64,000 nt of DNA from UBA6912 sp963792895 (GTDB taxonomy: Bacteria; Actinomycetota; Acidimicrobiia; Spongiisociales; UBA5794): NCBI GenBank assembly GCA_963792895.1, contig CAWBYA010000006.1, positions 372,001-436,000 of the forward strand, in the 5' to 3' direction. The position numbers and the translations under genes are program-made. The notes below the pieces were generated by a model. The model was not told where the DNA came from, ran no database searches, and saw only the letters and a program-made list of their open reading frames with translations. This document shows positions 34,134 to 43,831 of this stretch, piece by piece. Each line of letters begins with the position of its first letter. Within the stretch, counting starts at the first letter, position 1.

Positions 34134-34968
34134 GCGATGCCGAGCTCCGCCGCCACCATCTCCTCGTACAGAGCGTTGAGGCGCTCGGCCAGCGGGCCCG
34201 CCGGTACGGCGCGATCGCCAAGCGCGATCACCGGACGCACCGCGCGCAGCGTCGACATCGCCACCACCTCGTCGGCCTCGTAGAGGCGGGTGAGCGGATA
34301 GCGGCCGGGGACGACCTCGAGGCCGGCCTGGGGGGCCACCTCGCACACCGCCGCCGAGGTGACACCGGCGAGCACTCCCAGCTGGGGGCCGGGAATCTCG
34401 AACCTGTCTCCGATGATCCAGCCGATGCTGTACGTCGGGCCCTCCAGCACGTCGCCGTCCTGACCGTAGAGGAGCGCGTCGTCGAAACCGTCGGCGACGG
34501 CGGCGAGCCTCGCGGCGAGGTTGGGGCCGTAGGACAAGCTCTTCGCCCCTGTCAGCTCGGACACCCTCCCGTCCGGGTGCCATGGTGCAACCCGGGGTTG
34601 GAGGCGGATCTGCGGTGGAATCGAGGGAAGCGACGAGGCCATCACGATCGTGCGAGCATCCACTCCAGGGCGCTCGGCGCTCACCCCGCCGGTCACGATC
34701 ACTTTGATGGAGCAGTCGCCCTCCGATGCGCGATCACGTACCCAGGCGTCGAGATCGGCACGCGGCGGGAGGGGTATTCGCATGATGCGCGCGCGCTGCT
34801 TTCGAGCCGGTCGATGTGGTGCTCGAGCCGGAACGGCTTGCCTGCGTACGAACGGACGCTCTCGAAGCAGCCGTATCCCCTCTGCAGCCCGATGTCGAGC
34901 ACAGAGATGGTCGCGTCGGCTTCGGCATACGGGACGCCGTCAACCAGGATGGAGCCGAGGACGCTCAT
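34130..34968 (-). CDS. pabC: Aminotransferase class IV, probable aminodeoxychorismate lyase (frameshifted)
   Basis: The N-terminal part from ATG 34968 reads ADATISVLDIGLQRGYGCFE SVRSYAGKPFRLEHHIDRLE SSAR, the class IV opening. The continuation is MRIPLPPRADLDAW in another frame. The break coincides with a GC dinucleotide run at 34787-34796; removing one GC pair restores SSARIMRIPLPPRADLDAW. Later motifs are IKVIVTGGVSA, the PLP-Lys loop ELTGAKSLSYGPNLAA, DDALLYGQDGDVLEGPTYSI and GVLAGVTSAAV. It makes p-aminobenzoate for folate; a branched-chain or D-amino-acid aminotransferase is possible. Overlaps nadE upstream (ATGA). Confidence 0.8.
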
Positions 34969-36678
34969 GAGGTGCGTGGGTCGTAGCCGTTGGTGATGGG
35001 CAACCTGCGGTCCTTCCCGAATGCCTTGCGGGTGATGCGAACCCCAGGAGCCGCCTGGCGACGCTTGTACTCGTTGCGGTCCACCATGCGGGCGACCCGG
35101 CGTACGAGCTCGGCGTCGATGCCCTGGTCGACGATCTCGGCCACCGACATGTCGAGCTCGACATATCGCCGGAGCACCTCATCCAGCACGTCGTAATCGG
35201 GGAGAGAGTCGCTGTCGAGCTGGTCGGGGCGCAACTCCGCGGACGGCGGCTTGTCGATGATCGCTCGAGGGATGATCTCCCCGTTGCGGTTTCGCCACTC
35301 GGCCAGCCGGTAGACGAGCGTCTTGAAGACGTCCTTCAACACGGCATAGCCGCCCGCCATGTCGCCGTACAAGGTGGCATAGCCGACCGCCATCTCGGAC
35401 TTGTTTCCGGTGGTGACCACCATCCCGCCGTACTTGTTCGACAGCGCCATGAGGACCGTGCCGCGAATCCTCGATTGCAGGTTCTCTTCAGCGACGCCTG
35501 GAGACGTGCCGGAAAACAGCGGGCCGAGGGCATCCAGGAAACCGCCGAAGATCGCGTCGATGGGAACGACATCGAAGCGGCAGCCGAGCCGCTCGGCCAG
35601 CAACTCGGAGTCCGCCCACGAGCCGCGGGAGCTGTAGCGGGCCGGCATGGTGACTCCCCACACCGCTTCCGGGCCGAGTGCGTCGACCGCGATGGCACAG
35701 GTGAGGGCGCTGTCGATCCCTCCGGAGAGCCCGACGACCACCTCGCCGAACCCGTTCTTGCGGACGTAATCACGCAACCCGGTGACGAGGGCCGCGTAGA
35801 TCTCCTCTTCGTCGTCCATGCGCGGCGCGGGCGGAGGAAGCTGCGGCAGGACGCGACGCGGCAACAGCCGGTGCGGTCACGACGACCGCCGAGTCGGCTC
35901 CGGGCCCGTCTGCGACATCGACGTCGAGCACGAACCGGTCTTCGTCGAACTGGGCGGCGCGGTGGAGGAGGTGCCCTGCGCCGTCAAACACCATCGAGTC
36001 GCCGTCGAACACGAGCTCGTCCTGCCCGCCCACCATGTTGAGGTAGACCACAGGGACTCCGGAGCGCCGCGCCTCGGCCGCCAGGAGTGCGGCCCGCTCA
36101 TCGCCCTTCCCGCAGTGGTAGGGCGAACCGTTGATGTTGAGCAGGATGCGGGCGCCGGCCCGGGCCTGGGCGCTCGGCGGACCCGTGGGCGACCAGATGT
36201 CCTCGCACACCGAGATACCGACGGGCACGCCGGCCACGTCCCACACCATGGCGGGGCGGTCTCCAGCGACGAAGTAGCGGGCCTCGTCGAAGACACCGTA
36301 GTTCGGCAGCAAAACCTTGCGATAGATGCCCTTCACCTCGCCTCCCGAGAGCACGGCGGCGGCGTTGGCGACGTTGCGCGGTCTCGAGTCGTCCTGATGG
36401 TTCCCCTCCGCCACCAGGTCGACGAAACCCACGACGACGGCCGTCCGCTCAGACCCTGCGGCCAGCTTGGCGAGCGCATCGAGGTTGGCCGTCACGAATC
36501 GATCGCGCAGCAGCAGGTCCTCAGGCGGGTAGCCGGTGAGTGCGAGCTCCGGGAGCAGCAGGACGTCCGCCTCGTCACCGGCAGCCCATGCCATCGCATC
36601 GGCCACCAGCGCGGCGTTGCCGTCGATATCCCCGACGGTGGGATTGATTTGGGCGCACGCGACCCGAAGCACGGCCAT
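34965..36678 (-). CDS. nadE: Glutamine-dependent NAD+ synthetase (frameshifted between domains)
   Basis: From ATG 36678 the first 270 residues are a carbon-nitrogen hydrolase (glutaminase) domain with the Glu-Lys-Cys triad in LLLPELALTGYPPEDLL, YRKVLLPNYGVFDE and GISVCEDIWSP. A break at about 35858-35866 separates it from the synthetase domain, which carries the PP-loop VVGLSGGIDSALTCAIAVDA, TGNKSEMAVGYATLYGDMAG GYAVLKD and IIDKPPSAELRPDQLDSDSL PDYD. The C-terminus RITRKAFGKDRRLPITNGYD is usual for the family. It amidates nicotinate adenine dinucleotide. It starts 10 nt after the modC stop and overlaps pabC. Confidence 0.92.
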
Positions 36679-36688
36679 GTTCCGCAGG

Positions 36689-37801
36689 TTAGATATCGTC
36701 GGTCGCTGCGGTGGCTGCCCGGGAAGCCACGACGGCATCGCCCGGCGCAATCCCGATCTCCGTCGCCTTGACCGCCACCCACACCGGTGTCCCCGGTGCG
36801 AGACGGAGGGCACTGACCGCACCGGGGGTGATCTCGACCGTGAGCGACATCGGAGCGCCCACTTGAAGCCGCACCCGGTCTCCGAGCTCCTCGATGCGTG
36901 TGATTGCCGTCTCCCAGGTGTTGCGCGGGCTGCCCTCGGGGCGCTGCGGATAGAGAGCAACGGTACGCGGGTGGATGGTCACGAGGACCGGCCCGGAGAC
37001 CCCTGTGTCGGCGACATGGATCACGTGCCCTGCCACGTCGACGTTGCCGGCAGCGGCAATCCCGAAGAACAGGTTCGACCCGGCGAGGTCGGCGATGTAC
37101 GGGGTACGGGGCCGAAGCCGAATCTCCTCGGCTGTCCCCACCTGGGTGATCACACCGCCCTCGACGACGTAGATGGTGTCGGCAAGGAGGAAGGCCTCGG
37201 TGGGGTCATGGGTGATGAGGAGCCGCGGACCGGGAAACTCGCCGAGGTGATCCGCCAGGGACCGGCGCAGCGTCACCCGGGTGGTCACGTCGAGCGCGGC
37301 CAGCGGCTCATCGAGCAGCAAGAGGTCGGGTTCGGCGGCCAATGTCCTGGCCAGCGCAACCTGCTGCGCCTGTCCGCCCGACAGGTGGCGCGGCTTGCGA
37401 TCAACCAGTGCCGACAGCCCAAACCGGTCCGCCCAGTCGAGCGCACGACGGTGTGCAGTGTGGCGGCTCGCCCCACGGCTGCGCGGCCCGAACCCGATGT
37501 TCTCGGCAACCGTCAGGTGGGGGAAGAGCACATAGTCCTGGAACACGACGCCGACGCTGCGCTCCTCGGGAGGCATGAAGACGCCTCGGTCCGGGTCGTC
37601 GAGGGTCCGGGGCCCGAGGGCGATGCGGCCGGCGTCGATGGGGAGCAAGCCGGAGAGTGCGTCGACCGCGGTCGACTTCCCGGCACCGTTTGGGCCGAGG
37701 AGGGCGGCCGTGTGTCCGGCTGGGATCGTGAGCGCAGCGTCGAGCGCGAAGGTCTCGCTGCGCTTGACCACCATTCGGGCTCGGAGTGCGCCGTTGCTCA
37801 C
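36689..37801 (-). CDS. modC: Molybdate ABC transporter ATP-binding protein
   Basis: The GTG at 37801 overlaps the modB stop (GTGA) and is preferred over a start at 37816. The ATPase has Walker A LLGPNGAGKSTAVDALSG, Q-loop VFQDYVLFPHLT, signature RHLSGGQAQQVALARTLA, Walker B LLLLDEPLAALD and the H-loop LLITHDPTEAF. The last 120 residues contain an OB-like MOP domain (WETAITRIEELGDRVRLQVG) that binds molybdate as a feedback sensor. Length about 370 residues is normal for ModC. Confidence 0.93.
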   Translation of the reverse strand: MSNGALRARMVVKRSETFALDAALTIPAGHTAALLGPNGAGKSTAVDALSGLLPIDAGRIALGPRTLDDPDRGVFMPPEERSVGVVFQDYVLFPHLTVAENIGFGPRSRGASRHTAHRRALDWADRFGLSALVDRKPRHLSGGQAQQVALARTLAAEPDLLLLDEPLAALDVTTRVTLRRSLADHLGEFPGPRLLITHDPTEAFLLADTIYVVEGGVITQVGTAEEIRLRPRTPYIADLAGSNLFFGIAAAGNVDVAGHVIHVADTGVSGPVLVTIHPRTVALYPQRPEGSPRNTWETAITRIEELGDRVRLQVGAPMSLTVEITPGAVSALRLAPGTPVWVAVKATEIGIAPGDAVVASRAATAATDDI

Positions 37802-38610
37802 CGCACCCTCCACCACCGCTCACGAAGCAGCACGAGCACGGTGAGCGACACCGCCACCATGAGGAGGCTGAGAACGACGGCCGTATCACGGTCGCTCTCG
37901 AGCGCGACGAAGACGGCGAGCGGCAGGGTTTGGGTCCGCCCTTGGAGGTTGCCGGCAAAGGTCACGGTTGCCCCGAACTCACCGAAGGCCCGCGCCCAGG
38001 CGAGGGCGACGCCTGCGCCCAGGGAAGGAGCGATCATCGGCAGAGTCACCCGGCGCAAGACGGTGAGCCGGCTCGCCCCGAGCGTTGCGGCCGCGCCCTC
38101 GTACCTCGGATCGAGGTTCCGCAACCCGGCCTCGACCGTGATCACGAGGAGCGGCATGGCGACGAATACATTGGCGACGACCACCCCCCACGTGGAGAAC
38201 GGCAGGAGCAGTCCCGTCGCTTGGTTGAGCGGCTCGCCGACGAAGCCTCGCCGGCCGAGCGCAAACAGCAACGCCGCACCCCCGACAACAGGCGGCAGGA
38301 AGAGTGGCAGGACGACGAGCGCCCTCACGACGGATCGGCCGGGGAACGACGTGCGGGCGAGCATCCACGCCAGCGGCACACCGAACAGCGCAGACGCACC
38401 GGCGGCCGCCAGCGAGGTCAGGAGCGACAGCCTGAGCGCATCGGTGACGACGTCGCCGGCCAGTATGTCCGGCACCCGGCTCCACGGGGTGCGCGCCACG
38501 AGCCCGGCGAGAGGAAGTGCGAAGAAGGCCGCCCCCATCGTTGCGATCACCAGCATCACGACCGGGGGCCGCCGCACCCGCCGGCGAGTGGACGCGGGTG
38601 TCTCCGTCAT
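37798..38610 (-). CDS. modB: Molybdate ABC transporter permease
   Basis: A 270-residue permease with about six helices, including VVMLVIATMGAAFFALPLAG and LLMVAVSLTVLVLL. The coupling-helix signature EGAAATLGASRLTVLRRVTL P followed by SLGAGVALAWARAFGEFGAT is the classic ModB/CysT EAA loop. ATG 38610 overlaps the modA stop by ATGA. Confidence 0.95.
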   Translation of the reverse strand: MTETPASTRRRVRRPPVVMLVIATMGAAFFALPLAGLVARTPWSRVPDILAGDVVTDALRLSLLTSLAAAGASALFGVPLAWMLARTSFPGRSVVRALVVLPLFLPPVVGGAALLFALGRRGFVGEPLNQATGLLLPFSTWGVVVANVFVAMPLLVITVEAGLRNLDPRYEGAAATLGASRLTVLRRVTLPMIAPSLGAGVALAWARAFGEFGATVTFAGNLQGRTQTLPLAVFVALESDRDTAVVLSLLMVAVSLTVLVLLRERWWRVR

Positions 38611-39359
38611 GGCGCCACGAACCCGAAGTCGGTGAGGATTCGGCGACCTGTGGGCGAGAGAACGAACGCAACGAGTTCCCCCGCCCCCTCCGGATTGGGC
38701 GCATCCGCAAGGGCCGCGATCGGGTAGCTCGCCTCGAGGTCGGCGCCCGGGGGAACGGCGATGCCCTCCACCAACGCGCCGGCCGCCACGACGTCGCTGG
38801 CGTAGACAATCGCGGCGTCGAGCTCGCCAACTTCGACCTTGGTGAGCAGAGCGCGCACGTCCGGCTCGTTCGTGTCGATCGCCGGCGCCACCCCTGCGGC
38901 GGCGAGCGCTGCCCGGGCAAGATCACCGCACGGTACGCCGGCGGCGCACAAACCGATGAGCAACGCGTCGTCGGCGAAGTCGGCCAGGCCCACCACCCCT
39001 GCCGGATTCTCGGGAGGTACGGCTATCGCAAGCCGGTTGCGGGCGAAGACCTCCACCGTTCCCGCGACTGCCCCGGCTGCTACGACTTCGTCCATCACTC
39101 CGGTGTTGGCGGATGCGAACACGTCGGCGGGAGCGCCGGCGAGGATCTGTTCCCGCAGGGTCGAGCTGCCGGCCAGATTGAGACGGACGTCGACACGAGG
39201 ATGGCCCGCCTCGTAGGCGGTCTCGATGGCGCCGAACGCATCGGTGAGCGATGCGGCAGCGAACACGACGATCTCGGAGCGCCGATCTGCGTCACCGCCG
39301 CACGCGGCAACAGCCACGACCACAGCGAGCGCTCCTGCCGCCCAACCCACTCGGGTCAT
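38607..39359 (-). CDS. modA: Molybdate-binding lipoprotein
   Basis: ATG 39359 gives 250 residues with a lipoprotein signal (GWAAGALAVVVAVAAC). The mature part opens EIVVFAAASLTDAFGAIETA, the hallmark of ModA, followed by NLAGSSTLREQILAGAPADV FASAN and ARNRLAIAVPPENPAGVVGL, whose Ser and Ala residues bind the oxyanion. Wolfram- or tungstate-binding cannot be excluded. It leads the mod operon; a palindrome lies just upstream. Confidence 0.95.
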   Translation of the reverse strand: MTRVGWAAGALAVVVAVAACGGDADRRSEIVVFAAASLTDAFGAIETAYEAGHPRVDVRLNLAGSSTLREQILAGAPADVFASANTGVMDEVVAAGAVAGTVEVFARNRLAIAVPPENPAGVVGLADFADDALLIGLCAAGVPCGDLARAALAAAGVAPAIDTNEPDVRALLTKVEVGELDAAIVYASDVVAAGALVEGIAVPPGADLEASYPIAALADAPNPEGAGELVAFVLSPTGRRILTDFGFVAP

Positions 39360-39383
39360 CGGGGTCCCGGATCCTTCCTCGTG

Positions 39384-39400
39384 TAGTCTCAATGAGACTA
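39384..39400. promoter_or_regulatory. Inverted repeat TAGTCTC-AAT-GAGACTA, candidate PadR operator
   Basis: A perfect 7-bp inverted repeat with a 3-nt spacer sits in the 61-nt gap between the divergent modA and padR starts. It is positioned to control both promoters. Confidence 0.65.
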
Positions 39401-39420
39401 TCAGCCGGAGGTTGGGTAGC

Positions 39421-39954
39421 GTGCCGGTTTCGAGGAGATCACTGACCGAGTGGGCGGTGCTCGGCCTGCTCGCTGAAAGCCCGGCCCACGGCTTCGCCCT
39501 CTCCAGACAGCTTGCACGCGGCACTGAGGTTGGCCGCGTTCTGACGGTCCGCCGGCCGCTCACCTACCGGGCGCTCGACCGCCTCGTCGCCGACGGCTTG
39601 GCGCGCCCGGGACGCACCGAACCGGGCGATGCCGGGCCACACCGCACCATCCACGGCATCACACCCCGGGGAAGACGTGACCTCGCCGCGTGGCTGGCCG
39701 AGCCGGCGGCGCATGTCCGGGACCTTCGCGTCGAGTTCCTTCTCAAGCTCGTCTTCCTTCGGCGTGCTGGACGCGAACGAGGATCCCTCATCGAGAAGCA
39801 GCGAACGGCCCTGGTCGACACGCTCGACGCACTCGTCCGGGCAGGTGGTGATGATCCCGACGAGGTGGATCTGTGGCGCCGCCACACCGCACGTGCCGTC
39901 TCCGCCTATCTGGACGATGTCGCCGCTCGCTCTCGGGGCGCCGGCAGCCGGTGA
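39421..39954 (+). CDS. PadR-family transcriptional regulator
   Basis: GTG 39421 with GGAG 10 nt upstream gives 177 residues. The winged helix starts SLTEWAVLGLLAESPAHGFA LSRQLARG and continues TYRALDRLVADGLARPGRTE, the PadR pattern, with TPRGRRDLAAWLAEPAAHVR DLRVEFLLKLVFL as the dimerisation helix. It is divergent from modABC, so it probably represses molybdate uptake in response to an unknown signal; it replaces the usual ModE. Confidence 0.9.
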   Translation: MPVSRRSLTEWAVLGLLAESPAHGFALSRQLARGTEVGRVLTVRRPLTYRALDRLVADGLARPGRTEPGDAGPHRTIHGITPRGRRDLAAWLAEPAAHVRDLRVEFLLKLVFLRRAGRERGSLIEKQRTALVDTLDALVRAGGDDPDEVDLWRRHTARAVSAYLDDVAARSRGAGSR

Positions 39955-40119
39955 CGCCCGCATCCAGCGTCTCGCCCCAAACGTCGTGCCGCAGATCGGG
40001 GAACCTCGGCTCGAGAAGGGTCGCGCCAATGCGAGGTCCTGTGGGCGCAACCCAGCCGCGTCACCCGTCGACGGCCCGAGCGCGCCTCCCGACGCGCCGC
40101 AACGTGGCAAGACGACGTC

Positions 40120-42462
40120 TCAGCTCACCTGCTCGCGCACGACCGAGGCGATGTCGAGGCGGCGCACCGAACGGAGGCCCGGCCACTGTGAGATGACGGC
40201 GACGGCAACGATCGCTGCTGCCGAAAGCACGAGGGTCAGCGGGCGCACCACCATGTCGAGGCGGAACATGTCGCTCGAGAACGAATCCAGCATGAGCCGG
40301 CCACCGACGACGCCGAGAATCACACCGGGGACGATGCCGAGAACGGTGACGATGAGATTCTCCGTGCTGATGAGTCTCGCGATCGTCCGCATGCGTACTC
40401 CGCTCGCGCGCAGCGTCGCCACCTCGCGGGCGCGTTCCGCGATGTTCACCGACATCGTCGTGAAGATGATCGCAAAGGCGGTCACCGCACCGAGCACGAG
40501 CATTGCTCCGACGAACCCGTAGAAGAGCCCGGCATACTGCCGGAACATGGCTTGAAGGGCCTGCGAGTCTTCGTACGCCGCGACGCCGCTGAGGGCAGTG
40601 ATGGCGCTTCGCATCGCCGTTCGGTCGACGCCGGGAGCGAACGTCACGAGAGCCGTGTTTGGCGGAACGGGATCCTGGCGAGCCAGCCAGCTCAGCGAGG
40701 TATAGGCGCGCGTCCCGAGGGGCTCGTCGACGAAACCGGAGATGGACGCGGTCACTGGAGGAGCGCCGGCAACGGCGACCCCGACGTCGCTGCCCACGTC
40801 CACGCCGAGCAGGCTGCGAGCCGAGACCCCGAGCACGATGCCGTCGCCGAGGGTCAAGCTACCGCCGTCCGCGTTGATGAACCCGTGCATCGTCGTATCC
40901 GCGGGGAGCGCCGAGAGGGTCGTGGCGTAGGTCGCACCCCCGGCGGCCGAGAGCGTGACCGGCGCCTGGAACGAAGGCTCTACCGCCGCAACCCCCGGGA
41001 CGGCTGCCAGATCTGCGAGCGTGGCGTCGGTGGTTGCCGGGGCGAGGATCACCGTTGCGTCTTGTCTCTCCACTACGTCGAACTGGCGACCCAGAAGCGC
41101 ATCCATCGTGTCGACGAGAGTCCACGAGGTCAGGATGAGCAGCAAGGACAGCATCACGCCAACGATCGTGAACGTCGTGCGCCGCCGGTTGCGCCCGATC
41201 CCGCGCAGGGGGAGCTGCCAACGCGCCGGTAGCCTCCGCAGCGGAGGAAACAACCGTTGCAGCAAGCCTGCTCCGCCACCGGCGCTCGGGATGACGCCGC
41301 GCATGGCCTCGGCGGGAGCCACGCGCGAGGCAGCGAGCGCAGCAGGCAGCGCAGCAGCACCACCGACGACAACTCCGAAGAGCAGCCCGGCGATCACCGT
41401 TGATGGCCGCACGGCGATGACGGCGTTGGGCAGATCGATGATCGAGACGTAGAACCGCGTCAGCGCCCTGGCCGACCACACGCCGAGGAGCACGCCTGGG
41501 ACGGATCCGGCGATCCCGGCTGCGGTACCGAAAGCGAGATAATGGCCGAGAACGGCGCGGCGAGAGACGCCGCCGGCCCGCATCGCACCGATGATGGCGC
41601 GCTCGCTCGTGACGCGCCGCGTCATCAACACGTACGTCGCCAGCGCGGCCGCACCGAGGAACAACAACGGGAAGGCGACGGCCATCTCCTGGAACCCGGA
41701 CAGGTCCTCGTGGAGCGCCGCATTCGACGGCTGCTCGGCTCGGGTCAGCACCTCGGTGGCACCGAGGGCGTGCGCTTTCGTCGTCAACGCAGCGAGTGCT
41801 GCAGTCTGATCGACCCCGCCCTTCAGTCGAACCAGCACTTGGTTCGGCCCGGTTCCGGCGATGGTCTGGGCCAGTGGCTCGGGGGCGAACACGACGCCGA
41901 AGTCGTCCGGCAAGGTGATGATGTCCTGCCGGCTCCGCGCCGGCCACAGATACTCAACCGAGACCACGTCGCCCGATATCTGGACTCGAGTCCACCCCTG
42001 CGATCCGAGCACGTCGATGTGATCACCCGGGACGAGCCCGAAGTGCGAGGCGAAGTGCTGCTCGGCGGCCGCCCCGGAGCCGGACGGATAGCTACCCGCG
42101 AGCACGTCGAGGCGACCAACAGCCGGCTGGGCGCCATCCTGGACCCCGACGATGCGGCCGGCCAACTTGGTGCCGTCGGCCATTCGGAATGACACGTCGG
42201 CGACGGTGCGTGTGGCCACCGCCGCAACAGACGGGTCGGCGTTCGCCGCCGCTTCGAACCCGGACGTGTCGCCTGCCGCCACGAAGAGATCTGCAAAGGC
42301 GAGGTCGTCCCACACCTTGGTGTAGGAGGCCTGCAGGTTGGCGTAGGCGTCGTACGACGCGGCGAAGAACCCGACCCCGAGCATGATGACCACGCCGACC
42401 GCGGCAAACTGCGCCCACTGCCTGCGTATGTCGCGCCAGAGCTTGACATTCAGCGTGTGCAT
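40120..42462 (-). CDS. FtsX-family ABC transporter permease
   Basis: ATG 42462 gives 780 residues. The layout is one N-terminal helix (FAAVGVVIMLGVGFFAASYD), a periplasmic domain of about 220 residues, an FtsX helix set (VAFPLLFLGAAALATYVLMT RR), a second anchor helix (TTFTIVGVMLSLLLILTSWT) with another external domain, and a C-terminal FtsX set ending SVRRLDIASVVREQVS. This is the MacB/LolC-like architecture for substrates extruded mechanically from the outer face. The ATPase gene precedes it by 4 nt. Confidence 0.93.
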   Translation of the reverse strand: MHTLNVKLWRDIRRQWAQFAAVGVVIMLGVGFFAASYDAYANLQASYTKVWDDLAFADLFVAAGDTSGFEAAANADPSVAAVATRTVADVSFRMADGTKLAGRIVGVQDGAQPAVGRLDVLAGSYPSGSGAAAEQHFASHFGLVPGDHIDVLGSQGWTRVQISGDVVSVEYLWPARSRQDIITLPDDFGVVFAPEPLAQTIAGTGPNQVLVRLKGGVDQTAALAALTTKAHALGATEVLTRAEQPSNAALHEDLSGFQEMAVAFPLLFLGAAALATYVLMTRRVTSERAIIGAMRAGGVSRRAVLGHYLAFGTAAGIAGSVPGVLLGVWSARALTRFYVSIIDLPNAVIAVRPSTVIAGLLFGVVVGGAAALPAALAASRVAPAEAMRGVIPSAGGGAGLLQRLFPPLRRLPARWQLPLRGIGRNRRRTTFTIVGVMLSLLLILTSWTLVDTMDALLGRQFDVVERQDATVILAPATTDATLADLAAVPGVAAVEPSFQAPVTLSAAGGATYATTLSALPADTTMHGFINADGGSLTLGDGIVLGVSARSLLGVDVGSDVGVAVAGAPPVTASISGFVDEPLGTRAYTSLSWLARQDPVPPNTALVTFAPGVDRTAMRSAITALSGVAAYEDSQALQAMFRQYAGLFYGFVGAMLVLGAVTAFAIIFTTMSVNIAERAREVATLRASGVRMRTIARLISTENLIVTVLGIVPGVILGVVGGRLMLDSFSSDMFRLDMVVRPLTLVLSAAAIVAVAVISQWPGLRSVRRLDIASVVREQVS

Positions 42463-42466
42463 GACG

Positions 42467-43195
42467 TCACCACTCCACGTTCGATGCATCGACGGGGGCG
42501 GGGTTGCGCAGGTCTTCTACCAGCTCGCCCGACCGCATCGTGACCACCCGATCGGCCATCCGCGCGATGGCCGAGTTGTGGGTGACGATCATCACGGTCT
42601 CACCCGCTTCGCGGCTGCGCGTCTGGAGCAGCCCGAGGATCGAGCGCCCCGTTTCGAGGTCGAGCGCACCGGTCGGTTCGTCGCACAGCAGGAGCGGCGG
42701 ACCCTTCACGAGCGCCCTGGCGATGGCGACGCGCTGTTGCTGGCCGCCCGACAATTGACCGGGGAAGTGGTGGGTGCGATCGGCGAGACCGACCGCGTCG
42801 AGCACTTCGTCCACCCGCCCGTCGCCGTTGTGTCCGGTGAGCTCGGCCAACAGGGCCACGTTCTCGCGCGCCGTCAAGGTTGGGATGAGGTTGAAGAACT
42901 GAAACACGAACCCGACGGCCGTCCTGCGAACCTCGGTGAGCGCTTCGCTGCTCAGACCATCTATGCGCTTCCCGCCCAGCGTCACTTCGCCCGCCGTCGG
43001 CGGCTCGATGCCCCCAATCACGTTGAGGAGCGTCGTCTTGCCCGACCCGGACGGTCCGAGCACGACGATCAGCTCCGCAGGTCGCAGCGCGACGTCGACA
43101 TCCCTGAGCGCCTGGACGGCTGTGTCCCCCTCGCCGTAGATCTTGTCGACGCCGGCGAGCGCCGCCACTGCCTTGGTGTCTTCGATCACGCTCAC
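42467..43195 (-). CDS. ABC transporter ATP-binding protein (LolD/MacB type)
   Basis: The 242-residue ATPase has Walker A VVLGPSGSGKTTLLNVIGG, the Q-loop FVFQFFNLIPTLT, signature GQLSGGQQQRVAIARALV, Walker B LLLCDEPTGALD and H-loop VMIVTHNSAIARMAD. It partners the FtsX permease downstream (4 nt) and follows the TetR gene by 6 nt, forming a three-gene exporter operon. Confidence 0.95.
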   Translation of the reverse strand: MSVIEDTKAVAALAGVDKIYGEGDTAVQALRDVDVALRPAELIVVLGPSGSGKTTLLNVIGGIEPPTAGEVTLGGKRIDGLSSEALTEVRRTAVGFVFQFFNLIPTLTARENVALLAELTGHNGDGRVDEVLDAVGLADRTHHFPGQLSGGQQQRVAIARALVKGPPLLLCDEPTGALDLETGRSILGLLQTRSREAGETVMIVTHNSAIARMADRVVTMRSGELVEDLRNPAPVDASNVEW

Positions 43196-43201
43196 GGAGC
43201 G

Positions 43202-43786
43202 TCAGCTCCTCTCGATCATTCGGTGGAGGATGTCGGGCTGCAGGTTCACCCGATCGTCGAGGGTGCGATGGAGGATGTACCCATCGAGCACGGCAGCGAG
43301 TACTGCAGCGGTGGCGACCGGATCATCGGTGTCGGCGACCGATTGCAGCCAGCGAGCGATCCGTCCACGAACCTCGTCGAGCATCGCAGCGAACGTATGC
43401 CGCATCTCCTCGTCCCGAGCGGCGGCGAGGAACGCCTCGTAGAAGAAGAGGCCGCTCGGGTCTCGGGGATCGACGGCTCCGGCGACGGTCGTCATGAGCC
43501 GCAACCCATCGCTGAGATCGTCGATCTGCTCGAGGAGCTCGAATGGCCGAACGAACACTTTGTAGGCAGCGTCGAGGGTCGCTTCACGCAACAGTGCCGG
43601 GATGCTGTCGAAGTGGTAGTGGACCACACCGGGGTTGACGCCCGCCTTTGCCGCAACGGCCCGGGTCGTCACGCTCCCCCAGCCGACCTCGGCGACCAGC
43701 TCGCAGGCCGCAGCCATGAGTCGCCCCCGCGTTCCGGCACCCTTGCTGGTGCTCGGTTGGTGGACTTGGGCAAACGACCTGGACAT
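43202..43786 (-). CDS. TetR-family transcriptional regulator
   Basis: ATG 43786 gives 194 residues. The helix-turn-helix is GRLMAAACELVAEVGWGSVT TRAVAAKAGVNPGVVHYHFD, the standard TetR N-terminus, followed by a ligand-binding helical domain with LLEQIDDLSDGLRLM and VLAAVLDGYILHRTL. Being first in the operon, it probably regulates its own exporter. Confidence 0.93.
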   Translation of the reverse strand: MSRSFAQVHQPSTSKGAGTRGRLMAAACELVAEVGWGSVTTRAVAAKAGVNPGVVHYHFDSIPALLREATLDAAYKVFVRPFELLEQIDDLSDGLRLMTTVAGAVDPRDPSGLFFYEAFLAAARDEEMRHTFAAMLDEVRGRIARWLQSVADTDDPVATAAVLAAVLDGYILHRTLDDRVNLQPDILHRMIERS

Positions 43787-43831
43787 ACGTCCAAATCTAC
43801 GCCGGTCGTGCACGATGTCAAGCCTGCGAAC

